Positions 5,717 to 9,329 of a DNA stretch of 9,329 nt are shown piece by piece. The DNA is taken from the NCBI GenBank assembly GCA_944386965.1, contig CALXDE010000170.1, positions 1 to 9,329 of the forward strand, in the 5' to 3' direction. The notes under the pieces are model-generated. The model had not been told where the DNA came from, searched no databases, and was given only the letters and a program-made list of their open reading frames with translations. The position numbers were made by a program, and so were the translations under genes. The DNA is from an uncultured Oscillospiraceae bacterium (GTDB taxonomy: Bacteria; Bacillota_A; Clostridia; Oscillospirales; Oscillospiraceae). Position 1 is the first letter of the stretch. The number at the start of each line of letters is the position of its first letter.

Positions 5717-6175
5717 ATGTCGAAGATTACCGAGCTGGTGGCGGAGCTGGCGGCCCCCGCCATCGCGGAGCGGGGCTGTGAGCTCTGGGACGTGGAGTAC
5801 GTCCGGGAGGCCGGGCAGTGGTACCTGCGGCTGTACCTGGATAAGGAGGGCGGCGTGGATATCGACGACTGCGAGGCTGTCAGCCGGGTGGTCAGCGACC
5901 TGCTGGACGAGGCCGACCCCATCGAGGGCAGCTACGTCTTCGAGGTGTCCTCTGCCGGGGCGGAGCGGCCGCTGAAGCGCCCCTCGGACTTCGCGAAGTT
6001 TTTGGGCAGCCCGGTGCTGGTGAAGCTCTACAAGGCCCGGGACGGGCGCAAGGAATTCGCCGGGACCCTGGCGGGGTACGACGCCGACGGCACCATCCGC
6101 CTCACCGTGGGCAGGGCGGAGCTAGCCTTTCCCAAAGGCGAGGTGGCGCTGTGCCGGTTGCGCATTGAGTTTTAA
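5717..6175 (+). CDS. rimP: Ribosome maturation factor RimP
   Basis: Cytoplasmic factor needed for maturation of the 30S ribosomal subunit. The 152-aa length is normal. The N-terminal domain runs from ITELVAELAAPAIAERGCELWDVEYVREAG through YLRLYLDKEGGVDIDDCEAVSR to the family signature FEVSSAGAERPLK (residues 75-87; the usual form is L-E-V-S-S-P-G-x-x-R-P-L). The C-terminal SH3-like barrel follows (VLVKLYK..GRKEFAGTLAGYD..TIRLTVG). The ATG at 5717 is preceded by GGGAGGG with a rather short gap of about 4-5 nt. The upstream in-frame TTG at 5669 has no ribosome site and no homology before the chosen ATG. It is the first gene of the operon. Its last 31 nt recur, diverged, at 6301-6331 after a structured insertion. 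Confidence 0.96.
   Translation: MSKITELVAELAAPAIAERGCELWDVEYVREAGQWYLRLYLDKEGGVDIDDCEAVSRVVSDLLDEADPIEGSYVFEVSSAGAERPLKRPSDFAKFLGSPVLVKLYKARDGRKEFAGTLAGYDADGTIRLTVGRAELAFPKGEVALCRLRIEF
6144..6174 (+). repeat. Direct repeat R1, copy A: 3' end of rimP
   Basis: The end of rimP beginning TGGCGCTGTG and running into TTTTA. It matches 6301-6331 at 28 of 31 positions. In the rimP frame the differences are TGC/TGT and TTG/CTG (both silent), GAG/GCG (Glu to Ala) and, at the next base, TAA/TAG. Confidence 0.85.
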
Positions 6176-6179
6176 GACC

Positions 6180-6300
6180 CTTTCGCCGGGAGTCCGGCGC
6201 GCAAGTATTTTGCCTTAGGCAAAATCTTGCTGCCGGCCGAATTCACTTTGGCCGGCAGAAGTGAAACGGGGTCCCCGCCGGATGGGACATCCGGTGGGGA
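6180..6300 (+). repeat. Structured intergenic element, copy 1 (after rimP)
   Basis: About 121 nt made of successive hairpins. They are CGCCGG GAGT CCGGCG (6184-6199) and a 28-nt hairpin framed by CAAG and CTTG (6202-6229) with a bulged T at its position 5, stem ATTTTGCC/GGCAAAAT and loop TTA. Next is CTGCCGGCC/GGCCGGCAG (6230-6258) with ATTCA in its loop. Last is a 13-bp stem (6272-6284 with 6288-6300) with loop GGA and one G.T pair. The layout is the same as in 7468-7590, with compensatory base changes. The left boundary is set where similarity to the downstream copy of the host tail ends (AGACC at 6175-6179) and the shared YTTCGC begins. No T run follows, so it is not an ordinary terminator. 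Function and mobility are unproven. Confidence 0.7.
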
Positions 6301-6331
6301 TGGCGCTGTGTCGGCTGCGCATTGCGTTTTA
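6301..6331 (+). repeat. Direct repeat R1, copy B: second, diverged rimP tail
   Basis: This sequence starts directly at the end of the terminal stem of the preceding element. Together with the adjoining A at 6300 it can be read as ATG GCG CTG TGT CGG CTG CGC ATT GCG TTT TAG. It joins directly to the normal spacer before nusA, so it probably marks the old end of rimP. Confidence 0.8.
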
Positions 6332-6386
6332 GCGGGCAGACCAACATCTTTTATCAGAAGATTGGCAATATAGGAGAATCGATGAA

Positions 6387-7448
6387 ATGAAGTGTGATGA
6401 AATTTTTGTGGCCCTGGCCATGCTGGAGAAGGAACGGGGCATCCCCCAGGACTTTATGATGGAAAAAATCGTGCAGGCTCTGACCACGGCCTATAAGAAG
6501 GACCATCCGGGCGTGGAGAACGTCTATGTGGATGTGAACCGGGAGAAGAAGGACCTGCGGATGTATGTGCAGAAGGAGGTCGTGGAGGAGGTGGAGCTCC
6601 CCGGCAGCCAGATCACCCTGGCCGAGGCCCGGGCCATCCGCCCGGCCGCCAGCATCGGCGAGACGGTGAATATCCCGGTGGACAATGTGGAGTTCGGCCG
6701 CATTGCTGCGGGCAACGGCAAGCAGGTCATCATCCAGGGCCTGCGGGAGGCCGAGCGGGGCATGGTCTACGACGAGTTCAACTCCAAGCAGCATGAGATC
6801 CTCACCGGTACTGTCACCCGCACCGACCCCCGGACCGGAAACGTCTCCCTGCGCATCGGTACGGGCAGCGAGTCCACGGAGGCGGTGCTGCTCCAGGGGG
6901 AACAGGTCCCCGGCGAGGAGCTGACAGAGGGGCAGAAGGTTAAGGTCTATGTAGTGGAGGTCCGCCGGGCCACCCGGGGGCCCCAGGTACTCATCTCCCG
7001 GACCCACCCGGGGCTGGTCAAGCGCCTGTTCGAGCTGGAGGTTCCCGAAATCTATGACGGCACCGTGGAGATCCGCTCCATCGCCCGGGAGGCCGGCAGC
7101 CGTACCAAAATGGCTGTGTGGTCCAACGACCCGGATGTGGACCCCATCGGCGCCTGCGTGGGCCCCAAGGGCCAGCGGGTGGGCAGCATCGTGGAGGAGC
7201 TGCGGGGCGAGAAGATCGACATTGTCAAATACAGCGACGACCCCGCCCAGTTCATCGCCGCGGCCCTGGCGCCGGCGGATGTGGTGGACGTCTGGATGGC
7301 CGACGAGGGCAAGGGCTGCCGCGTCATCGTCCCTGACGACCAGCTCTCCCTGGCCATCGGCAAGGAGGGGCAGAACGCCCGTCTGGCCGCGCGGCTGACC
7401 GGCTATAAAATCGACATCAAGCCCGCATCCTACAAGGACGAGGAGTGA
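6387..7448 (+). CDS. nusA: Transcription termination/antitermination factor NusA
   Basis: RNA polymerase-associated factor that promotes pausing and intrinsic termination and takes part in rRNA antitermination. The 353-aa chain has the N-terminal polymerase-binding domain (about 1-130), the S1 domain (about 135-200, HEILTGTVTRTD...GNVSLRIG), KH1 with GPKG at 259-262 (CVGPKGQRVGSIVEELRGEKIDIV) and KH2 with GKEG at 325-328 (SLAIGKEGQNARLAARLTGYKIDI). It lacks the C-terminal acidic repeats of proteobacterial NusA, as is usual in Firmicutes. The ATG at 6387 has TAGGAG about 10 nt upstream; the ATG at 6382 runs into TGA after two codons. The 211-nt gap to rimP is unusually long because of the inserted element. 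The last 78 nt of the gene, plus 19 nt beyond the stop, are repeated at 7595-7691. Confidence 0.97.
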   Translation: MKCDEIFVALAMLEKERGIPQDFMMEKIVQALTTAYKKDHPGVENVYVDVNREKKDLRMYVQKEVVEEVELPGSQITLAEARAIRPAASIGETVNIPVDNVEFGRIAAGNGKQVIIQGLREAERGMVYDEFNSKQHEILTGTVTRTDPRTGNVSLRIGTGSESTEAVLLQGEQVPGEELTEGQKVKVYVVEVRRATRGPQVLISRTHPGLVKRLFELEVPEIYDGTVEIRSIAREAGSRTKMAVWSNDPDVDPIGACVGPKGQRVGSIVEELRGEKIDIVKYSDDPAQFIAAALAPADVVDVWMADEGKGCRVIVPDDQLSLAIGKEGQNARLAARLTGYKIDIKPASYKDEE

Positions 7449-7467
7449 GAAGCGGGCGCTCTGGCCC
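7371..7467 (+). repeat. Direct repeat R2, copy A: 3' end of nusA plus 19 nt of downstream spacer
   Basis: 97 nt beginning CAGAACGCCCGTC and ending GCGCTCTGGCCC. It is identical to 7595-7691 except for A/G in a proline/alanine codon region (GCATCC versus GCGTCC, silent). It includes the nusA stop codon, so the duplication is of DNA and not only of coding sequence. Confidence 0.95.
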
Positions 7468-7590
7468 TCTTCGCGCTCCGGGCGCGTCCAAGCGGGCCGG
7501 CGCAGCCGGGCCCTTGCCGCAGGGTGGATTCATTCCACCCGAGGATGTCCGCTCAAAAGGGCTCCCGCGGCGCCGGAGGCGCCGTGGGAT
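7468..7590 (+). repeat. Structured intergenic element, copy 2 (after nusA)
   Basis: About 123 nt with the same plan as the element after rimP. It opens with CGCGC TCCGG GCGCG (7472-7486). A 28-nt hairpin framed by CAAG/CTTG follows (7489-7516) with a bulged C at position 5; seven of the eight inner pairs are kept although most bases differ from copy 1. Then GGGTGGA TTCAT TCCACCC (7522-7540) has ATTCA exactly 11 nt after CTTG, as in copy 1. The last part is a 12-bp stem (7563-7574 with 7578-7589) with loop GGA and a G.T pair at the equivalent position. No open frame or T run explains it. Confidence 0.72.
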
Positions 7591-7594
7591 CGGC

Positions 7595-7691
7595 CAGAAC
7601 GCCCGTCTGGCCGCGCGGCTGACCGGCTATAAAATCGACATCAAGCCCGCGTCCTACAAGGACGAGGAGTGAGAAGCGGGCGCTCTGGCCC
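7595..7691 (+). repeat. Direct repeat R2, copy B: second copy of the nusA 3' end
   Basis: 96 of 97 positions match 7371-7467. Just before it ATCGGC (7589-7594) also matches the nusA sequence upstream of copy A if nine bases (AAGGAGGGG in nusA) are missing, so the original similarity may be longer. It leads directly into the normal spacer and ribosome site of ylxR. It would encode the last NusA residues QNARLAARLTGYKIDIKPA but has no start codon of its own with a ribosome site. Confidence 0.95.
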
Positions 7692-7721
7692 GCCGTGTCC
7701 CGGCTACAGGGAGGTATGACC

Positions 7722-7997
7722 ATGCAGAAACCGAGAAAAATCCCCCAGCGCCAGTGTGTGGGCTGCCGGGAGATGAAAGACAAGAAAGCCCTGATCCGGG
7801 TGGTCCGCTCCCCGGAGGGGACCATTTCCCTGGATTTCAAGGGGAAGCTGCCCGGCCGGGGAGCCTATGTGTGCCCCAGTCCGGACTGCCTCAAGAAGGC
7901 CCGGAAAAGCCGGGCTCTGGAGCGGGCCTTTGATATGGCCATCCCCCCGGAGGTCTATGACCAGCTGGAGCAGCAGATGGAGGGGGACCATGGATAA
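7722..7997 (+). CDS. ylxR: YlxR family RNA-binding protein (RnpM, DUF448)
   Basis: Small basic RNA-binding protein found between nusA and ylxQ in most Firmicutes. B. subtilis YlxR has been reported as a modulator of RNase P (RnpM). The 91-aa protein shows the family core IPQRQCVGCREMKDKKALIRVVRSPEG (in parts 7-18 and 19-33) and KLPGRGAYVCPSPDCLKKARK. Cysteines C12, C15, C51 and C56 form a pair-of-pairs that could bind a metal, as in members that keep C-x-x-C. Two nearby ATGs exist. 7722 is chosen because AGGGAGG (7708-7714) is 7 nt from it but only 1 nt from the ATG at 7716. Its stop overlaps the start of ylxQ by 8 nt, so translation is coupled. Confidence 0.92.
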   Translation: MQKPRKIPQRQCVGCREMKDKKALIRVVRSPEGTISLDFKGKLPGRGAYVCPSPDCLKKARKSRALERAFDMAIPPEVYDQLEQQMEGDHG

Positions 7998-8460
7998 TAT
8001 CCTGCATCTCATCGGCCTGTGCAAGCGGGCCGGCGCGCTGGAGGTCGGCGACGAGCCGGTGGGAGCCGCCTGCCGGGCCCGGACCTGCCGACTGCTTCTG
8101 CTGGCGGAGGACGCCGCGGACAATACGGTCCGCCGGGCCCGTCACTTCGCGCAGGCAGGGGCCTGCCCGGAGCTGTCCATTCCCTATGACAAGGAGCAGC
8201 TGGGGGCGGCGGTGGGCCGCACCGTCTGCGCCATGGCGGCGGTGACGGAGATCGGGTTTGCCGGCGCCATTGCCGGGAAACTGGCGGAGCTGGACGCGGA
8301 GAAGTATGGCGCGGCGGCGGAAAAGCTCGCCGCCAAAGCGGAAAAGGCCGCCCAGCGCCGCCGGGAGCAGCGCTCCCACGAAAAAAATCTCCGCCGGGGA
8401 GGAAAGGCGAAAAAGCCCTACATCCCCACCCGCGTCAAGCGGGCGCGTCAGAGTAAATAA
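7990..8460 (+). CDS. ylxQ: YlxQ, L7Ae-family RNA-binding protein with a basic C-terminal extension
   Basis: Member of the L7Ae/L30e/S12e/Gadd45 family, whose proteins bind kink-turn RNAs. The domain covers about residues 1-102: NILHLIGLCKRAGALEVGDEPV, then RLLLLAEDAADNTVRRARHF (the E-D-A-x-x-N-T signature) and VTEIGFAGAIAGKLAEL. B. subtilis YlxQ is about 100 aa; this protein has 156. The added 54 residues are alanine/lysine-rich and then strongly basic (EKLAAKAEKAAQRRREQR, ending KKPYIPTRVKRARQSK), which suggests an extra RNA-binding tail. The ATG at 7990 overlaps ylxR by 8 nt and has GGAGGGGG upstream. Its exact cellular role is not established in the family. Confidence 0.9.
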   Translation: MDNILHLIGLCKRAGALEVGDEPVGAACRARTCRLLLLAEDAADNTVRRARHFAQAGACPELSIPYDKEQLGAAVGRTVCAMAAVTEIGFAGAIAGKLAELDAEKYGAAAEKLAAKAEKAAQRRREQRSHEKNLRRGGKAKKPYIPTRVKRARQSK

Positions 8461-8484
8461 CCTTTCCAAATTGGAGGTGGATTG

Positions 8485-9329
8485 ATGGGTAACAACATCA
8501 ATAAATACAGAGTGCATGAGGTGGCCAAGGACTTCGGGCTTCCCACCAAGGACATTGTGGAGATTCTCACCCAATATGCCACGGCGCCCAAGAACCATAT
8601 GCAGGCGCTGGAGGACGGGGAGCTGTCCATCATCTTTGACTACCTGACCCAGAAGCACCCGGTGTCTGGCATCGAGGTGATCTTCGCCGACGCGCCGCAG
8701 GAGGCGCCCAAGGCGGCGGAGCAGCCCAAGAGCGCTCCTGCGCCCCAGGTCCAGCAGCCTCAGCAGGCCCGCTCCGGCGGCGGCAAGGCGGCCTCCGGCG
8801 GTCAGAGGACCGCTCAGCCGGCCCAGCAGCCGGCCAGGAGCGCTCCCGCGCCCCAGACCCAGCAGCCTCAGCAGCAAAAGCCTGCCAGCCGGGTCCCGGC
8901 CAAGAAGATTGTGGATACCCGCAAGGCCACCAATGTGAATCTGGAGAAATACGACGAGCGGCTGGAGGATATCGCCGACAGCAGCACCCGGGGCGGCAAG
9001 AACCTGCCCCAGCAGAACAAGGAGAAGTTCCGCAACGCCGGCGGCAAGAAGAAAAACCAGCAGATGACCTTCTCCAACAAGCGCCGCCAGGAGGAGCAGG
9101 AGAAGATGCGCCGGCTCCAGCTGGAGATCGCCAAGAAGGCCCCGGTGAAGGTCCTCATCCCCGACGAGATCAGCGTGGGAGAGCTGGCCAGCCGCATGAA
9201 GAAGACCGCCACCGACGTGGTCAAGTGCCTGATGAAAAACGGGGTCATGGCCTCCGTCAGCCAGATCATCGACTTCGACACCGCCGCCATCATCGCCGAG
9301 GAGATGGGCTGCAAGGTGGAGAAGGAGGT
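8485..9329 (+). CDS. infB: Translation initiation factor IF-2, N-terminal part (runs off the right edge)
   Basis: GTPase that brings fMet-tRNA to the 30S subunit and promotes subunit joining. Only 281 codons are present, none of the GTPase domain. The start MGNNINKYRVHEVAKDFGL and PTKDIVEILTQYATAPKNHMQ is the IF2 N1 subdomain found in Firmicutes. A glutamine/proline/alanine-rich linker follows (about 70-140), containing a 12-residue repeat (SAPAPQ-V/T-QQPQQ at 83-94 and 119-130). After it come a charged stretch (KKKNQQMTFSNKRRQEEQEK) and the IF2_N domain (VKVLIPDEISVGELASRMKK, then TATDVVKCLMKNGVMASVSQ, from residue 221). The ATG at 8485 has GGAGG 7-9 nt upstream. It follows ylxQ by 24 nt in the same operon. 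The identification is certain although the frame is open at the window end. Confidence 0.96.
   Translation, partial: MGNNINKYRVHEVAKDFGLPTKDIVEILTQYATAPKNHMQALEDGELSIIFDYLTQKHPVSGIEVIFADAPQEAPKAAEQPKSAPAPQVQQPQQARSGGGKAASGGQRTAQPAQQPARSAPAPQTQQPQQQKPASRVPAKKIVDTRKATNVNLEKYDERLEDIADSSTRGGKNLPQQNKEKFRNAGGKKKNQQMTFSNKRRQEEQEKMRRLQLEIAKKAPVKVLIPDEISVGELASRMKKTATDVVKCLMKNGVMASVSQIIDFDTAAIIAEEMGCKVEKE
8731..8874 (+). repeat. In-frame 36-nt direct repeat pair in the infB linker
   Basis: The 36-nt units at 8731-8766 and 8839-8874 differ at a few bases and both encode SAPAPQ(V/T)QQPQQ. The spacing is 108 nt, a multiple of three. This fits expansion of a disordered linker by slippage or recombination. 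Confidence 0.8.

Noticed and set aside
6230..6265. A complete H-type pseudoknot in the first element
   Set aside because: The two stems (9 bp and 7 bp) would have no linker across the first stem, which is sterically unlikely. Kept only as alternative pairings.
6180..6300. The post-rimP insert as an ordinary intrinsic terminator
   Set aside because: None of its hairpins is followed by a T run, and the operon continues with nusA, which has no convincing promoter of its own in 6332-6386.
6354..7007. Open frame of 217 codons on the minus strand opposite nusA
   Set aside because: Leu/His/Asp-rich shadow with no homology signal, lying against a highly conserved gene.
7445..7672. Plus-strand frame of 75 codons ending in the NusA tail sequence
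   Set aside because: It reads through the structured element into the duplicated nusA end. The first two thirds are the translated hairpins and there is no ribosome site. It is better explained as repeat DNA than as a gene.
7891..8877. Open frame of 328 codons on the minus strand opposite ylxR, ylxQ and infB
   Set aside because: Repetitive Leu/Gly/Arg product crossing three conserved genes.

Overview
The window reads as chromosomal DNA of a GC-rich member of the Clostridia (Bacillota), most like an anaerobic gut Oscillospiraceae (Flavonifractor/Lawsonibacter/Intestinimonas type). The basis is the Firmicutes-style rimP-nusA-ylxR-ylxQ-infB operon, strong AGGAGG ribosome binding sites, sigma-A promoters, and dCMP deaminase, cysteine desulfidase and NhaC proteins of clostridial flavour. 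The genus is an inference. There is no sign of phage, plasmid, CRISPR, rRNA or tRNA genes.

Left part, all on the minus strand (1-5393). Reading in the direction of transcription: an NhaC-family Na+/H+ antiporter; a two-gene cassette of a small Cro/CI-type regulator and a four-helix membrane protein; a dCMP deaminase followed by an iron-sulfur L-cysteine desulfidase; then tRNA-dihydrouridine synthase DusB, whose distal end overlaps an ECF-type sigma factor that runs off the left edge. Terminator-like hairpins at 3971-4004, 3110-3150 and 1191-1236 and promoters at 5455-5483, 3897-3925 and 1127-1155 split these into separate units. dusB carries an in-frame TAG at 200-202, after which 26 DusB-like codons continue in frame to a TGA that overlaps the sigma-factor start.

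Right part, plus strand (5582-9329). A promoter, a leader terminator (a probable attenuator) and then rimP, nusA, ylxR, ylxQ and the 5' part of infB. These act together in ribosome maturation, transcription elongation/termination and translation initiation.

The most unusual content lies inside this otherwise conserved operon. Two insertions of about 120 nt, one after rimP (about 6180-6300) and one after nusA (about 7468-7590), share little primary sequence but have the same succession of hairpins. One is an exactly matched 28-nt hairpin framed by CAAG/CTTG with a bulge at position 5. Another is a terminal 12-13 bp stem closed by a GGA loop with a G.T pair at the matching place. Compensatory differences run through both. 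Each insertion is followed by a second copy of the 3' end of the gene it follows: 97 nt with one mismatch for nusA, about 31 nt with three mismatches for rimP. This looks like a family of structured, possibly mobile, intergenic elements that arrive with, or generate, a duplication of the host gene's 3' end. I cannot name it as a described family.
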